From an uncultured Eubacteriales bacterium (GTDB lineage Bacteria > Bacillota > Clostridia > Oscillospirales > Acutalibacteraceae), in the NCBI GenBank assembly GCA_949293815.1, contig CASFEZ010000002.1, positions 1 to 64,000 on the forward strand: DNA of 64,000 nucleotides, given 5' to 3'. A model generated the notes under the pieces. That model had not been told where the DNA came from and ran no database searches. It worked only from the letters and a program-made list of their open reading frames with translations. This document shows, piece by piece, positions 16,384-31,462 of the stretch. The position numbers and the translations under genes are program-made. Numbering within the stretch: the first letter of the stretch is position 1; each line of letters starts with the position of its first letter.

Positions 16384-18723
16384 TTATTTGCGGTTCTTTT
16401 TCTCCGCTTTCAGGCGCTCTTTTTCAGCCTTTCTTTCGGCGAGCAAGCGCTCTTCTTCTTCGCGGGCAGCAAGCTCGGCTGCTTCGCTGCGCGCCTTAGC
16501 CTCTTCATACTGGGCAGAAATTTCATCCAAATGCTGATAGTTTTCCGCCTGTACCACCAGCCGTCTGGCGTTGATGAAGGGAGCGGCGGCATTGTTGAAG
16601 ATTTCGTATTCTTTGTTCAAAGCGTTAATCTGCTTTTTCACATCTTTGCGTTCCGCCTGCAGGGATTTGATGGTGGCCTTCATATCGTCGGTCGGCTGAT
16701 GTCCCTTTCTCAGCTCGTTCAAATCTTTAAAGGCGTTGGTGATGGCAAGATCCAGCTCGTCATCTCTGGCAAACAGCGTATCAAAACGGGACATGTCGAA
16801 CTCTTCAATGCCGTTCGGGTAGTGCTTCAGCGCCAGCTTTTTCGCTTTTACAGCGGTTTTTGCTTCCTGAATGGCTTCTTTTCTGCGCATGCGCTCCATT
16901 TTGGTTTCTTTCGACATGGCTTTTGCCGCTTCCACGGCGCTCTCGTCCGCATCGTAAACGCTGCTGTAGCCTTTCAGATAGGTCTGCTGCGCCATTTGCA
17001 AACGCATCTGCATATCTTCCTGCTCAAACTTATGCAGTTCATCAACCACAAAGCGGCAAATCTCCAATTCACGGTTGTGGGCGCGGGCTGCTTTCTGCGC
17101 CTTTTTCACCGCTTTCTTTTCCTCTTTGGTCTTTGCGATTTTCTTTTGTTCAGACCAGTATTTTTTGCTTACATCAGCAGGCTCCTGTTTGACGTATTCC
17201 TCGGCGTGGTTAATGATGTCCACCGCTTCGACAATGGTTTTATCCTCCAGTATGCCGTTGCCGTAATCCTCGAACATGGCGCGGATTTTCAAGACACGGA
17301 CAATGCCTTCCTGGGTGGTTTCCTTTAAGTCATAGAAGAACAGCGGAATCAGGTTCAGCGTTGCGCCCAGACCGGCGAACAGAATCAATGCGGCAATAAT
17401 GCGGTCAAAAGCCGCCGGTTCATACAAAATATCATACGGGTTCGCGTAGCCGTTGTTTTTGTTGATTCCCAGCGCCTCATACAGGGCGGGCAGCACGCCG
17501 CTGGTGAGCATGGTAACAATGCTGCCGATTAAGCCTACCGCAGCGAACATACCGTCAATCCGCTCACCGGTGCGCCAATGCTGGTAATCGCGGATATCCG
17601 CCTGAATGCCGGGGTTGAAAATCAGGGCGAAGGAACCGGCGAAGTAGTTCAGCCAGAAGCAAATTGCCACATACCAAAGCGATTCACGCGCGGGGTAAAT
17701 CATTAAAATAAAGACAATGTTCAAAACATTAGAGGCAATCAGCACCCAGCGTTTGCCCATTTTGCGGACCAGGAACGGGGCGCATAGCATGCCCCAGAAC
17801 GAGGCGTTGCCGACAATCAGCGTTATCAATGAATACTGCCCGTCGGTGCAAAGGTCCTGATAGTTGTACAGCCATTGCAGAATATTGCCCTGGGCGCCTT
17901 CCAAAAAGCCAATCCAGCCGGAAAGGGAGATAATCCAGAAGTATTTGTTCTTGGCAACGGCTTTCAGCGCGGTAAAAAAGCCAATCTTAATTGTATGGGT
18001 TTTGGCCTGTACAATTTTTTCCTGGGTGTTGGCATAGACGATGATGGACAGCACAATGCCCAGTATGGCAATGGGCGGGAAGGCAATGCGGTACAGCTTT
18101 AAGTCATACAAATTCCCTTCCGTGAACGCGCCCGCCAGAAGAGGCATCACCGCGTTGATGATAGAGGGTGCCAGAGAATAGAAAATAGCCTTGATTGCCG
18201 TTACATCGGTGCGCTCAATCGTATTCGGCGAAAGCACATAAATCAGCGATTCATATGCATCATAGAAAAAGCTGTAAAAGAACATCAGCGCAGTCGAAAA
18301 GAAAAAGACCGTCAGACATTTTGTGATATACCCCATGCCTTCATAGGGCATATATACAAACAGCACGCAGAGTACGGCGGCCGGAATGCCCATGCTGATT
18401 AAGTAAGGCCGGTACTTGCCTGCGCGATTTCGCACATTGTCTACAATATTCGCCCTGAGCGCTGTAAAAGGTATGTTAATCAGCGATGCGATAACATACA
18501 TAATGTACAAATCTGAGGGCTGAATACCGATGGTATTGCCCAGAAAAAGACTGGTCGCCGTTAAGGTTATGTAGTTGTACATGCAGGTGACCAGATAAAT
18601 TCCGTTACCGCCGAGGGAATAGGCTAGAATTTCACGGAAATTCATATAGCGGCCTGTGGGAGGTCTGTTCCAGTAGACCTTTACATCAGTCAATTTGTCC
18701 TTGACCTGCTGTAATTGTATCAT
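16384..18723 (-). CDS. GPH-type MFS symporter with a long charged cytoplasmic C-terminal tail
   Basis: A 779-residue protein. Residues 1-465 form a glycoside-pentoside-hexuronide cation symporter domain with about twelve helices; the charged loops NIVDNVRNRAGKYRPYL and FNPGIQADIRDYQHWRTGER fit GPH family cytoplasmic motifs. Usual GPH proteins are 440-500 residues. The remaining 310 residues are soluble, rich in Lys, Glu and Ala and predicted coiled coil, ending in ERKAEKERLKAEKKNRK. Start ATG 18723 has an AGAAAGGA site nine bases upstream; an in-frame TTG at 18765 would overlap the -10 promoter element. It is a monocistronic leftward gene. A sugar or glycoside substrate is likely but unknown. 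The tail could be regulatory or scaffold-like. Confidence 0.85.
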   Translation of the reverse strand: MIQLQQVKDKLTDVKVYWNRPPTGRYMNFREILAYSLGGNGIYLVTCMYNYITLTATSLFLGNTIGIQPSDLYIMYVIASLINIPFTALRANIVDNVRNRAGKYRPYLISMGIPAAVLCVLFVYMPYEGMGYITKCLTVFFFSTALMFFYSFFYDAYESLIYVLSPNTIERTDVTAIKAIFYSLAPSIINAVMPLLAGAFTEGNLYDLKLYRIAFPPIAILGIVLSIIVYANTQEKIVQAKTHTIKIGFFTALKAVAKNKYFWIISLSGWIGFLEGAQGNILQWLYNYQDLCTDGQYSLITLIVGNASFWGMLCAPFLVRKMGKRWVLIASNVLNIVFILMIYPARESLWYVAICFWLNYFAGSFALIFNPGIQADIRDYQHWRTGERIDGMFAAVGLIGSIVTMLTSGVLPALYEALGINKNNGYANPYDILYEPAAFDRIIAALILFAGLGATLNLIPLFFYDLKETTQEGIVRVLKIRAMFEDYGNGILEDKTIVEAVDIINHAEEYVKQEPADVSKKYWSEQKKIAKTKEEKKAVKKAQKAARAHNRELEICRFVVDELHKFEQEDMQMRLQMAQQTYLKGYSSVYDADESAVEAAKAMSKETKMERMRRKEAIQEAKTAVKAKKLALKHYPNGIEEFDMSRFDTLFARDDELDLAITNAFKDLNELRKGHQPTDDMKATIKSLQAERKDVKKQINALNKEYEIFNNAAAPFINARRLVVQAENYQHLDEISAQYEEAKARSEAAELAAREEEERLLAERKAEKERLKAEKKNRK

Positions 18724-18764
18724 TTGCAACATTCCTTTCTGTAGGTCTTCTACCCACTCCCGCA

Positions 18765-18794
18765 ATTATAACATAAAAAGCTCCGTAAAACCAA
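18765..18794 (-). promoter_or_regulatory. Sigma-A promoter of the GPH symporter
   Basis: Leftward TTGGTT (18794-18789), an 18-base spacer and TATAAT (18770-18765) with an upstream TG (TGTTATAAT, extended -10). Confidence 0.6.
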
Positions 18795-19197
18795 TACTTT
18801 TTATTGCAAAAGCTATTTTTGTAAGTTCTGCACAAGGAAAAGCGCAAAAAATTGGTTATCTCCCCAAAAAGCCGGAGGAAAAGCCGAATAAATCAATATA
18901 AATATTTATGCTTTGACATTCCGCTTGCCGCTATGCTCATTTGCTCATCTGTGTCTTTTTTTCAGTGCAGAAGGCGGGAATTTGCACAAATTTTGGTGAT
19001 AAGAGAGAAAAATGCCGCATGAGTATTTCCCTCTTTTAGATGAATTATATAAATTTTCCGTTTTAAAACAGATTGTTTTTCTGTTGTGGCTTTTTAGCGC
19101 GTCCCATTCTGAATGGAATGCTTGTTTTATTCAAAAAACACCCGGCGGCGTTGTTGAATAATTTTTATTATAGAATGTATTTCTTTAATTATATAGG
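18795..19197. other. AT-rich intergenic gap between divergent symporter and rpoB
   Basis: About 400 bases with no convincing gene. There is no rplJ or rplL, the usual upstream neighbours of rpoB. A lone TTGACA near 18913 has no -10 at the right spacing. Short AT-rich tracts are the only other content. Confidence 0.6.
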
Positions 19198-19226
19198 TTG
19201 ACAGGGCTTGCGCAAGGTGGTAGAAT
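19198..19226 (+). promoter_or_regulatory. Strong sigma-A promoter of rpoBC
   Basis: Consensus TTGACA (19198-19203), a 17-base spacer and TAGAAT (19221-19226). Transcription would start near 19233, leaving a leader of about 120 bases. Confidence 0.85.
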
Positions 19227-19271
19227 ACAATACTGACTTTAGAATGGATATCTGTTCGCTTGTGTAAAAAG

Positions 19272-19312
19272 CGCCGGGTGCCCCGCAGCGCGGAAAACGG
19301 GGCACCAAGGCG
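19272..19312 (+). promoter_or_regulatory. Stem-loop in the rpoB 5' leader
   Basis: A perfect 9-bp stem GGTGCCCCG/CGGGGCACC (19277-19285 with 19298-19306), extended by CGCC/GGCG (19272-19275 with 19309-19312) across a small bulge. No T-run follows, so it is not a simple terminator. It may be a binding site for a regulator, or may stabilise the transcript. Confidence 0.6.
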
Positions 19313-19353
19313 TCTTCAACGCAGGTGCGATACCGGAACGGAGTGATGTGTAC

Positions 19354-23097
<3,744 letters not shown>

Positions 23098-23144
23098 TTC
23101 TTCCCATGACCACCGATTCTGTATAAAGAAAGAAGGAATTGTCA

Positions 23145-26100
23145 TTGCTTAATGAGAGCAACTATAACGAACTGCATTTTGAATCCATAAAAATCGGACT
23201 GGCGTCGCCTGAAACCATTCGGGCGTGGTCATACGGCGAGGTAAAAAAACCCGAAACCATCAATTACCGCACCTTGAAGCCGGAGCGGGACGGTCTGTTC
23301 TGCGAACGGATTTTCGGACCTACCAAGGACTGGGAGTGCCACTGCGGTAAATATAAACGCATTCGCTTCAAAGGCAGAACCTGTGAGCGCTGCGGCGTTA
23401 AGATTACCCGCGCTAAGGTGCGCCGCGAGCGCATGGGGCATATTGAGCTTGCCTGTCCGGTTTCCCATATCTGGTATTTTAAGGGTATTCCCTCCCGTAT
23501 GGGGCTGGTGCTGGATATTTCCCCCAGAGATTTGGAAAAGGTATTATATTTCTCCCGTTATATTGTAATCGATCCCGGCGAAACCCCGCTGGAAAAATAT
23601 CAGATTCTTCAGGATACCGAATATGAAGATATGATTGAAAAATACGACTCCGGCTCGTTTAAGGCGGGCATGGGTGCAGAGGCAATTAAGGAGCTGCTTG
23701 CCGAGATTGATGTGCCCGCGCTCTGTGACCAGCTGAAAGAGGAGTTCGCGGAGGCTTCCGGTCAAAAGAAAACCCGCTTGTTAAAGCGGCTGGAGGTACT
23801 GGAGGCGTTCCGTGCATCAGGCAACCGTCCGGAGTGGATGGTGCTGGATGTTTTGCCTGTCATTCCCCCCGATATCCGCCCGCTTGTGCAATTGGACGGC
23901 GGTCGTTTTGCCGCTTCCGATTTGAACGAACTGTATCGCCGCGTGATTAACCGCAACAACCGCTTGAAAAAGCTGCTGGAGCTGGGCGCACCGGAAATTA
24001 TTGTGCGCAATGAAAAAAGAATGCTTCAGGAGGCGGTTGACGCGCTGATTGACAACGGTCGCCGCGGTCGTCCGGTTACCGGTTCCAATAACCGCCCCTT
24101 AAAATCCCTTTCCGATATGCTGAAAGGTAAACAGGGTCGGTTCCGTCAGAACCTGCTGGGCAAGCGTGTGGACTATTCCGGCCGTTCAGTTATCGTTGTC
24201 GGTCCCGAACTGAAAATTTATCAGTGCGGTCTGCCCAAGGAGATGGCGCTGGAGCTGTTCAAACCCTTTGTCATGAAGCGCCTGGTGGAATTGGATATTT
24301 CTAAAAACATTAAAAGCGCCCGTAAAATGGTTGACCGGGCAGGCACCGAGGTTTGGGACGCGCTGGAAGTGGTCATCAAGGACCACCCCGTGCTGCTGAA
24401 CCGCGCGCCGACCCTGCACCGTCTGGGTATTCAGGCGTTTGAGCCGGTATTGGTCGAAGGTCGTGCCATTAAGCTGCATCCGCTGGTTTGTACCGCGTTC
24501 AACGCAGACTTTGACGGCGATCAGATGGCGGTTCATGTGCCCATTTCCGCTGAGGCGCAGGCGGAAGCCCGCTTCCTGATGCTGGCAGCCAACAACCTGC
24601 TGAAGCCCTCCGACGGTAAGCCTGTTACCGTTCCTACACAGGACATGGTTTTGGGTTCGTATTATCTGACCTTGGTACGCGAAAACGCAAAAGGCTCCTG
24701 TAAGCTGCCCGAAAACGCGCTGAATGCCTATCGCAGCGTGGATGAAGCGGTGATGGCGTATGATGAGGGCGATTTGGATTTGCATGCGCCGATCCGTGTG
24801 CGCATGAGCAAGGTGCTTGACGGAAAAACCGTGACCGGTCTGGTAGAAACCACGCTTGGTCGTATCATCTTTAACCGTCCGATTCCGCAGGACTTGGGGC
24901 TTGTGGATCGCAGCGACCCTGCCAATGCCCTGAAATTGGAAGTAGAATTCCTTGTAAATAAAAAACAACTGGGTAAAATTATAGAAAAGACCATTAAAGT
25001 ACACGGTCTTTCCATCGCCGCAGATGTATTGGATAAAATCAAGGCACAGGGCTATAAGTATTCCACCATCAGCGGTATCACTGTAGCTGTTTGTGATGCT
25101 ACCATTCCTGAAAAGAAGAAAGATTATCTGGCGGAAGCCGAGCGCACCATTGATGAAATCAATAAAGGCTACCGCCGTGGTTTCTACAGCGACAAGGATC
25201 GTTCCAAACACTCCATTGCCGCCTGGGAGGAATGCACCAAAAAGGTTTCTGCCGAGCTGACCACCAGTCTGGATCACGACAATCCCATTTATATGATGGT
25301 CGATTCCGGCGCCCGCGGCAGTACCTCCCAGCTGAACCAGCTGGCCGGTATGCGCGGTCTGATTGCCAATACCGCCGGTAAGGTTATCGAAATTCCCATT
25401 CGTTCCAACTACCGCGAAGGTCTGAACGTTTTGGAATACTTCATCTCCTCCCGCGGCGCCCGCAAAGGCTTGGCGGATACGGCGCTTCGGACCGCCGACT
25501 CCGGTTACCTGACCCGCCGTCTGGTGGATGTTTCTCAGGATGTTATTGTGCGGGAAGAGGACTGCCACTGCCACGAAGGTTTGCTGATTACCGATATTTA
25601 CGGCGATGAGGACGAGGTGATTGAGCCGTTCGCCGAGCGTCTGGTGGGCAGATACCTGCTGGAGCCGCTGACCGATGAAAACGGCGAAGTCATTATGGGC
25701 ACCGACCGTATGATGACCGACGCCGATGCCGAGCGCATTGTGGCGGCGGGCATTAAGCAGGCGGTGATTCGTTCGCCCCTGACCTGCGAAACCGTTCACG
25801 GTGTCTGCATGAAGTGCTACGGCAACAACCTGGCAACCGGTTCCCCCGTAACAGTGGGCGAAGCGGTCGGTATTTTCGCCGCCCAGTCCATCGGTGAGCC
25901 CGGTACCCAGCTGACCATGCGTACCTTCCACACCGGCGGTGTTACCTCCACATCCGATATTACCCAGGGTCTTCCCCGTGTTGAGGAACTGTTTGAGGCG
26001 AGAAAACCGAAAACACTGGCCATTCTTTCCCGTATTTCCGGTACGGTTTCCTTTGAGGAGATTAAAAAGAGCAACCATGTGGTGGTCACCAATTCCGAGC

Positions 26101-26786
26101 AGCAGGAAAAATATCTGATTCCCTACGGCTTCCGTATTTCGGTGAACGAGGGCGATTATATCGAAAAGGGCACCTGCGTCACCGAAGGTTCGCTGAACCC
26201 GCACGATGTACTGGAAGTGCTGGGCGTCAGCGCGGTGCAGGATTACCTGATTCGCGAGGTGCAGCGCGTGTACCGGGTACAGGGCGTTGATATCAACGAT
26301 AAGCATATTGAAGTTATCGTTCGCCAGATGCTCAAAAAGGTGCGCGTTCTGGACGAAGGCTCTACCGAACTTCTGACCGGTTCCGTTGTGGATAAGTCCG
26401 ATTACAAAGTGGCAGAGGAAGCGGCCAGAAAACGCTGCGAAGAGAGCGGCGAGGAATTCGTGCCCGCTCAGGTGGAGCCGGTGCTGCTGGGTATCACCAA
26501 AGCGTCTCTGGCGACCGAATCCTTCCTGTCCGCCGCATCCTTCCAGGAAACCACCAAGGTGCTGACCGACGCCGCCATCAAAGGCAAAACCGACCATTTG
26601 CTGGGGCTGAAGGAAAATGTTATTATCGGTAAGCTTCTGCCCTCCGGCACCGGTATGAAATGCTACAGCGATGTGCAGATTGTGCCCACTGCCGCTTCTG
26701 CCGAGGCGTATGAGCAGCAGCCCGAAGAAGCTTCCGCTGAACCGGCAGACGAGCAGGAAATGGACAGCACCGAAGAAACGGATTGA
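23145..26786 (+). CDS. rpoC: DNA-directed RNA polymerase subunit beta'
   Basis: Catalytic beta' subunit, 1213 residues. The N-terminal zinc ribbon ([20 protein letters not shown]) and the active-site Mg-binding NADFDGD motif near residue 460 are present, as is the second cysteine cluster (CHCHEG then [13 protein letters not shown]). Start is TTG: 23145 has the AGAAGGA site seven bases upstream and gives [17 protein letters not shown] 23139 is too close to the site. The last 30 residues are acidic and low complexity ([19 protein letters not shown]). Same operon as rpoB. Confidence 0.98.
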   Translation: MLNESNYNELHFESIKIGLASPETIRAWSYGEVKKPETINYRTLKPERDGLFCERIFGPTKDWECHCGKYKRIRFKGRTCERCGVKITRAKVRRERMGHIELACPVSHIWYFKGIPSRMGLVLDISPRDLEKVLYFSRYIVIDPGETPLEKYQILQDTEYEDMIEKYDSGSFKAGMGAEAIKELLAEIDVPALCDQLKEEFAEASGQKKTRLLKRLEVLEAFRASGNRPEWMVLDVLPVIPPDIRPLVQLDGGRFAASDLNELYRRVINRNNRLKKLLELGAPEIIVRNEKRMLQEAVDALIDNGRRGRPVTGSNNRPLKSLSDMLKGKQGRFRQNLLGKRVDYSGRSVIVVGPELKIYQCGLPKEMALELFKPFVMKRLVELDISKNIKSARKMVDRAGTEVWDALEVVIKDHPVLLNRAPTLHRLGIQAFEPVLVEGRAIKLHPLVCTAFNADFDGDQMAVHVPISAEAQAEARFLMLAANNLLKPSDGKPVTVPTQDMVLGSYYLTLVRENAKGSCKLPENALNAYRSVDEAVMAYDEGDLDLHAPIRVRMSKVLDGKTVTGLVETTLGRIIFNRPIPQDLGLVDRSDPANALKLEVEFLVNKKQLGKIIEKTIKVHGLSIAADVLDKIKAQGYKYSTISGITVAVCDATIPEKKKDYLAEAERTIDEINKGYRRGFYSDKDRSKHSIAAWEECTKKVSAELTTSLDHDNPIYMMVDSGARGSTSQLNQLAGMRGLIANTAGKVIEIPIRSNYREGLNVLEYFISSRGARKGLADTALRTADSGYLTRRLVDVSQDVIVREEDCHCHEGLLITDIYGDEDEVIEPFAERLVGRYLLEPLTDENGEVIMGTDRMMTDADAERIVAAGIKQAVIRSPLTCETVHGVCMKCYGNNLATGSPVTVGEAVGIFAAQSIGEPGTQLTMRTFHTGGVTSTSDITQGLPRVEELFEARKPKTLAILSRISGTVSFEEIKKSNHVVVTNSEQQEKYLIPYGFRISVNEGDYIEKGTCVTEGSLNPHDVLEVLGVSAVQDYLIREVQRVYRVQGVDINDKHIEVIVRQMLKKVRVLDEGSTELLTGSVVDKSDYKVAEEAARKRCEESGEEFVPAQVEPVLLGITKASLATESFLSAASFQETTKVLTDAAIKGKTDHLLGLKENVIIGKLLPSGTGMKCYSDVQIVPTAASAEAYEQQPEEASAEPADEQEMDSTEETD

Positions 26787-26844
26787 TAGAGGCATCATTA
26801 TCCCGCTGCACGGCAGCGTGGCGCTCCCGTATTGAAAAAAAGTG

Positions 26845-26873
26845 TTGACACAGCAAGTCAACCATGGTAAAAT
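26845..26873 (+). promoter_or_regulatory. Sigma-A promoter of the rpsL-rpsG-fusA operon
   Basis: Consensus TTGACA (26845-26850), a 17-base spacer and TAAAAT (26868-26873), 59 bases after the rpoC stop. No rpoC terminator is seen, so read-through is also possible. Confidence 0.85.
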
Positions 26874-26884
26874 AACACTCTGTA

Positions 26885-26920
26885 AGGCTGTTTTTGCGTC
26901 TTTTTCTGCAAAAACAGCCT
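26885..26920 (+). promoter_or_regulatory. Perfect 13-bp hairpin at the 5' end of the rpsL transcript
   Basis: Arms AGGCTGTTTTTGC (26885-26897) and GCAAAAACAGCCT (26908-26920) flank a 10-base T-rich loop, starting about five bases after the predicted transcription start. No T-run follows. A ybxF/L7Ae-like gene, often found between rpoC and rpsL in Firmicutes, is absent. Confidence 0.7.
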
Positions 26921-26987
26921 GTGTGTGGGTATAAAGGCTCGTCCTTTTACTATATTTTTATGATTTTTGAGGAAAGGAGGAAGAAGT

Positions 26988-27410
26988 TTGCCTACCTTTA
27001 ACCAACTTGTTCGCAACGGCAGACAGGTCAATGTCAAAAAGTCCAAGGCGCCCGCGCTCGGTAAAGGTCTGAACTCTCACAAAAACATTGTAACGGATCA
27101 CAACTCTCCGCAGAAGAGAGGCGTTTGCACCGTTGTTAAGACCGATACCCCCAAAAAGCCGAACTCCGCTCTGCGTAAACTTGCCAGAGTTCGCCTGACC
27201 AACGGAATCGAGGTTTCTGCTTACATTCCCGGCGTCGGACACAACTTGCAGGAGCACAGCGTCGTTCTCATCAGAGGCGGCCGTGTGAAGGACCTGCCCG
27301 GTGTGCGTTACCACATCATCAGAGGCACGCTGGATACCCAGGGTGTTTCCGGTCGTATGCAGGCTCGCTCCAAATACGGCGCGAAGCGTCCGAAAGCAGG
27401 CAAAAAATAA
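26988..27410 (+). CDS. rpsL: 30S ribosomal protein S12
   Basis: Decoding-centre protein, 140 residues, beginning [13 protein letters not shown]. It carries [11 protein letters not shown] and [14 protein letters not shown], with the lysines (E. coli K42/K43 and K87/K88) whose changes give streptomycin resistance in the wild-type state. Start is TTG 26988 with AAAGGAGG seven bases upstream; the in-frame TTG 26967 would add seven unlikely residues that span the ribosome binding site. First gene of the str operon. Confidence 0.97.
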   Translation: MPTFNQLVRNGRQVNVKKSKAPALGKGLNSHKNIVTDHNSPQKRGVCTVVKTDTPKKPNSALRKLARVRLTNGIEVSAYIPGVGHNLQEHSVVLIRGGRVKDLPGVRYHIIRGTLDTQGVSGRMQARSKYGAKRPKAGKK

Positions 27411-27565
27411 GTTTTGCCGCTTTATCACTCGACAATCTTCTTGCAGGCGGAGCGAAAGCTCTCCCATGGTAAGGTTTATATATATATGTATAGGCCTGCC
27501 TTGGCGCCACGGGATTTTGTCACTCGAGTACCTATGATATCATTTTTATGAAGGAGGGAAGCGAA

Positions 27566-28036
27566 GTGCCAAGAAGAGGCCAGATTGCAAAACGCGATGT
27601 TTTGCCCGATCCGCTTTACAACTCAAAACTTGTTACCCGTCTGATTAACAGCGTTATGTATGACGGAAAAAAGGGCGTTGCCCAGAGAATTGTCTATGAT
27701 GCGTTCAGCATCATCAGAGAAAAAACCGGCAAGGACCCGTTGGAAGTCTTTGAAGCCGCTATGGAAAATGTCATGCCTTTGCTTGAGGTAAAGGCGCGCC
27801 GTGTGGGCGGTTCCACCTATCAGGTGCCCATGGATGTGCGTCCCGAAAGACGCCAGACCTTAGGTCTTAGATGGATCACCCTGTATGCCCGTCAGCGTTC
27901 CGAAAGAACCATGAAAGAAAGACTGGCAAACGAAATCATCGACGCCATGAACCAGACCGGCTCCGCGTTCAAAAAACGCGAAGATACCCACAAAATGGCA
28001 GAAGCCAACAAGGCGTTTGCTCATTTCCGCTGGTAA
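27566..28036 (+). CDS. rpsG: 30S ribosomal protein S7
   Basis: Primary 16S rRNA-binding protein of the 30S head, 156 residues as usual, starting [18 protein letters not shown] and containing [20 protein letters not shown]. Start is GTG 27566 with AAGGAGGG seven bases upstream. The ATG 27548 contains the ribosome binding site and is rejected. The 155-base gap after rpsL includes a GAGC-GAAA-GCTC tetraloop hairpin near 27453 and a TA-repeat near 27480, possible sites for S7 feedback control. Confidence 0.97.
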   Translation: MPRRGQIAKRDVLPDPLYNSKLVTRLINSVMYDGKKGVAQRIVYDAFSIIREKTGKDPLEVFEAAMENVMPLLEVKARRVGGSTYQVPMDVRPERRQTLGLRWITLYARQRSERTMKERLANEIIDAMNQTGSAFKKREDTHKMAEANKAFAHFRW

Positions 28037-28075
28037 GCGGTTTCATCATTCGATTCTATTTTATTGGAGGTTATT

Positions 28076-30151
28076 ATGCCAAGACAGGTATCCCTTGAGC
28101 TGACGAGAAACATTGGTATCATGGCTCATATCGACGCCGGTAAGACAACCACAACCGAGCGTATTCTTTATTACACAGGTATAAACCATAAAATAGGCGA
28201 AACGCATGACGGAACGGCTACCATGGACTGGATGGCGCAGGAGCAGGAGCGCGGTATTACCATTACTTCCGCTGCTACCACCTGTTTCTGGAAAAACCAT
28301 CGTATCAATATTATCGACACTCCCGGTCACGTGGATTTCACCGTAGAGGTGCAGCGCTCCCTGCGCGTTCTGGACGGTTCCGTTACCGTTCTTTGTGCCA
28401 AGGGCGGCGTTGAGCCCCAGTCCGAAACGGTTTGGCGCCAGGCGGACGAATACAAGGTTCCCCGCATGGTCTATGTCAACAAAATGGACATTATGGGCGC
28501 AAACTTCTACAATGTGCTGGATATGATGAAGGACAGGCTCAAATGCAACGCTGTTCCGATTCAGCTGCCCATCGGCGCCGAGAGCGATTTTAAGGGAATT
28601 ATCGATCTGGTGGAAATGAACGCCACCATGTATCTTGACGACAAGGGCGAAAAGACCGAGGTCGTCGATATTCCCGATGACATGAAAGAGCTTGCGCAGA
28701 AATATCACGATGAACTGATTGAGCATGTCGCCGAACAGGACGATGCGCTGTTGGAAAAATATTTTAACGGCGAAGAGCTCACAATCGATGAAATCAAGTC
28801 ATGTATTCGCAAATCCACTTTGGCGAATAATATGGTGCCCGTTACCTGCGGTACTTCCTATCGCAACAAGGGCGTTCAAAAGCTGTTAGACGCCATTGTG
28901 GACTATATGCCTGCTCCCACGGATGTGGAATCCATCCGCGGCACCAACCCCGATACCGGCGAAGAGGAAGTGCGCCATCCCGCCGATGACGAACCCTTCT
29001 CCGCGTTGGCGTTCAAGATTGCCACTGACCCCTTTGTGGGCAAGCTGTGCTTCTTCCGCGTCTATTCCGGTATCGCCCAGTCAGGTACAACGGTTTACAA
29101 TTCAACCAAAGATAAATCCGAACGGCTCGGACGCATTTTGCAGATGCACGCCAACCACCGGCAGGATATTGAATGCTGCTACGCGGGCGACATTGCCGCT
29201 GTTGTGGGTGTGAAAAACACCACCACCGGCGACACCTTCTGCGATGAAAAGCATCCGATTATTCTCGAGTCGATGAACTTCCCGGATCCGGTTATCCGCG
29301 TCGCCATCGAACCGAAGACCAAAGCCGGTCAGGAAAAAATGGGCATTGCCCTTCAGAAGCTTGCCGAAGAAGATCCCACCTTCAAATGCTTTACCGACGA
29401 AGAAACCGGTCAGACTATCATCGCCGGCATGGGTGAGCTGCATCTGGAAATCATTGTGGATCGTCTTTTGCGCGAATTTAAGGTGGAAGCCAATGTGGGC
29501 AAGCCCCAGGTTGCTTACCGCGAAACCATCACCAAAGAGGCAACAACCGATACCAAATATGCCCGTCAGTCCGGCGGTCACGGTCAGTACGGTCATGTTA
29601 AAATCAAAATCGAGCCCAACCCCGAAAAGGGCTTCGAGTTTGTCAACGCCATTGTCGGCGGCGTGATTCCCAAGGAATTTATTCCTGCGGTTGAAGCCGG
29701 TGTCAAAGGCGCCATGCAGACCGGCGTTCTGGCTGGCTACAATGTCGTTGATGTAAAGGTTACGCTCTACGACGGTTCATACCATGAGGTTGACTCCTCT
29801 GAAATGGCGTTTAAGATTGCCGGTTCCATGGCATTTAAAGACGCTATGGCAAAGGCCGCTCCGGTATTGATGGAGCCGGTTATGAAGGTTTCCATCATTG
29901 TGCCCGACGATTACCTCGGCGATGTTTACGGCGACGTCAACAGCCGCCGCGGTTCGATTATCGACACCGAAACCCGCGTCGGCGCTACGCAGATTAACGC
30001 AAACATTCCGCTTTCCAATATGTTCGGCTATGCGACCGACCTTCGTTCCAAAACCCAGGGACGCGGTCAGTATGTGATGGAGCCCAGCCATTACGCGCAG
30101 GTGCCCAAGTCCATTGCCGAGGGCATTATCGGAAGCCGCGCGAAAAACTGA
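28076..30151 (+). CDS. fusA: Elongation factor G
   Basis: Translocation GTPase, 691 residues, with G1 [14 protein letters not shown]2 [11 protein letters not shown]3 DTPGHVDF and G4 NKMD motifs, then domains II-V ending in [23 protein letters not shown] 28076 has TTGGAGG at the right distance. Third gene of the str operon, 39 bases after rpsG; tuf has its own additional promoter. Confidence 0.98.
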   Translation: MPRQVSLELTRNIGIMAHIDAGKTTTTERILYYTGINHKIGETHDGTATMDWMAQEQERGITITSAATTCFWKNHRINIIDTPGHVDFTVEVQRSLRVLDGSVTVLCAKGGVEPQSETVWRQADEYKVPRMVYVNKMDIMGANFYNVLDMMKDRLKCNAVPIQLPIGAESDFKGIIDLVEMNATMYLDDKGEKTEVVDIPDDMKELAQKYHDELIEHVAEQDDALLEKYFNGEELTIDEIKSCIRKSTLANNMVPVTCGTSYRNKGVQKLLDAIVDYMPAPTDVESIRGTNPDTGEEEVRHPADDEPFSALAFKIATDPFVGKLCFFRVYSGIAQSGTTVYNSTKDKSERLGRILQMHANHRQDIECCYAGDIAAVVGVKNTTTGDTFCDEKHPIILESMNFPDPVIRVAIEPKTKAGQEKMGIALQKLAEEDPTFKCFTDEETGQTIIAGMGELHLEIIVDRLLREFKVEANVGKPQVAYRETITKEATTDTKYARQSGGHGQYGHVKIKIEPNPEKGFEFVNAIVGGVIPKEFIPAVEAGVKGAMQTGVLAGYNVVDVKVTLYDGSYHEVDSSEMAFKIAGSMAFKDAMAKAAPVLMEPVMKVSIIVPDDYLGDVYGDVNSRRGSIIDTETRVGATQINANIPLSNMFGYATDLRSKTQGRGQYVMEPSHYAQVPKSIAEGIIGSRAKN

Positions 30152-30169
30152 TTATTTTCAAATTAGCTA

Positions 30170-30198
30170 TTGAAATTTCTGCCACTATTTGCTACAAT
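30170..30198 (+). promoter_or_regulatory. Sigma-A promoter of tuf
   Basis: TTGAAA (30170-30175), a 17-base spacer and TACAAT (30193-30198) in the fusA-tuf gap. Confidence 0.8.
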
Positions 30199-30239
30199 GT
30201 AGTGGAATCAATTTGTACAAACAAGGAGGATTATTTCCA

Positions 30240-31442
30240 ATGGCAAAAGAACATTTTAACCGAACCAAACCCCATGTTAACATTGGTACCATTGGTCACG
30301 TTGACCATGGTAAAACCACGCTGACTGCTGCGATCACCAAAACCCTCGCAATGAAGGGCGAAGCTAAGTTTGTTGATTATGCGAATATCGATAAAGCTCC
30401 CGAAGAGAGAGAGCGCGGCATCACCATCAATACCGCTCACGTTGAGTATGAAACTGCAACCAGACACTATGCCCACGTTGACTGCCCCGGTCATGCTGAC
30501 TATATCAAAAACATGATTACCGGTGCTGCGCAGATGGACGGCGCGATTCTGGTTATCGCCGCTACCGACGGCCCCATGGCTCAGACCAAAGAGCACCTGC
30601 TGCTTGCCCGTCAGGTAGGCGTGCCCTATATCGTTGTTTTCCTGAACAAATGCGATCAGGTTGACGATCCCGAGCTCATTGAGCTGGTTGAAATGGAAGT
30701 CCGCGAAACTCTTGACGAGTACGAATTCCCCGGCGACGACACCCCGATCATCAAGGGTTCTGCTCTGAAGGCTCTTGAGTACAACGGCGACGATGTCAAC
30801 GCCCCTGAGCTTGCCTGCATTTGGGAGCTGATGGATGCAGTTGACACCTATATCCCCACTCCTGACCGTAAAGCCGACCTGCCTTTCCTTATGCCTGTTG
30901 AAGACGTATTCACGATTACCGGTCGTGGTACGGTTGCTACCGGCAGAGTGGAGCGCGGTCAGCTGAAAACTTCTGAGGAAGTTGAAATCGTCGGTTTGAC
31001 CGATGAAAAGAGAAAGACTGTTGTTACCGGTATCGAAATGTTCCGCAAAATCCTTGATTACGCGGAAGCCGGCGATAACATCGGCGCTTTGCTTCGTGGT
31101 ATTCAGAGAACCGAGATTGAACGTGGACAGGTTCTTGCTAAACCCGGCTCCATTCATCCCCACACCAAATTCAGCGGTCAGGTTTACGTCCTGACTAAGG
31201 ATGAAGGCGGCCGTCACACCCCGTTCTTCAACAACTATCGCCCGCAGTTCTATTTCAGAACTACCGACGTTACCGGCACCATCACCCTGCCCGAAGGCAC
31301 CGAGATGTGCATGCCCGGCGACAACGTTGTTATGGATGTTGAGCTGATCACCCCCATCGCCATCGAAGAAGGTCTTCGTTTCGCGATTCGTGAAGGCGGC
31401 AGAACCGTTGGTTCCGGCGTTGTTACCAAAATCAACGAATAA
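30240..31442 (+). CDS. tuf: Elongation factor Tu
   Basis: Delivers aminoacyl-tRNA to the ribosome. The 400-residue GTPase has [31 protein letters not shown] and NKCDQVDD motifs. ATG 30240 has AAGGAGGA nine bases upstream; an in-frame upstream frame starting at 30189 would begin inside the promoter and is rejected. Ends with a strong terminator. Confidence 0.98.
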   Translation: MAKEHFNRTKPHVNIGTIGHVDHGKTTLTAAITKTLAMKGEAKFVDYANIDKAPEERERGITINTAHVEYETATRHYAHVDCPGHADYIKNMITGAAQMDGAILVIAATDGPMAQTKEHLLLARQVGVPYIVVFLNKCDQVDDPELIELVEMEVRETLDEYEFPGDDTPIIKGSALKALEYNGDDVNAPELACIWELMDAVDTYIPTPDRKADLPFLMPVEDVFTITGRGTVATGRVERGQLKTSEEVEIVGLTDEKRKTVVTGIEMFRKILDYAEAGDNIGALLRGIQRTEIERGQVLAKPGSIHPHTKFSGQVYVLTKDEGGRHTPFFNNYRPQFYFRTTDVTGTITLPEGTEMCMPGDNVVMDVELITPIAIEEGLRFAIREGGRTVGSGVVTKINE

Positions 31443-31462
31443 TCGTTAGTGTCCAAACACAG

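Noticed and set aside
18905..18940. TTGACA near 18913 as a distant rpoB promoter
   Set aside because: No -10 hexamer lies 16-18 bases downstream, while a full consensus promoter is present at 19198.
19272..19312. Terminator upstream of rpoB
   Set aside because: The stem is strong but is followed by AAGGCGTCTTC rather than a T-run.
24186..26861. An 891-codon open frame antisense to rpoC, and similar long frames antisense to rpoB (20875-22401) and the rhamnosidase gene (48783-50555)
   Set aside because: They mirror well-conserved genes, have no ribosome binding sites and show composition expected from the complement of GC-biased codons.
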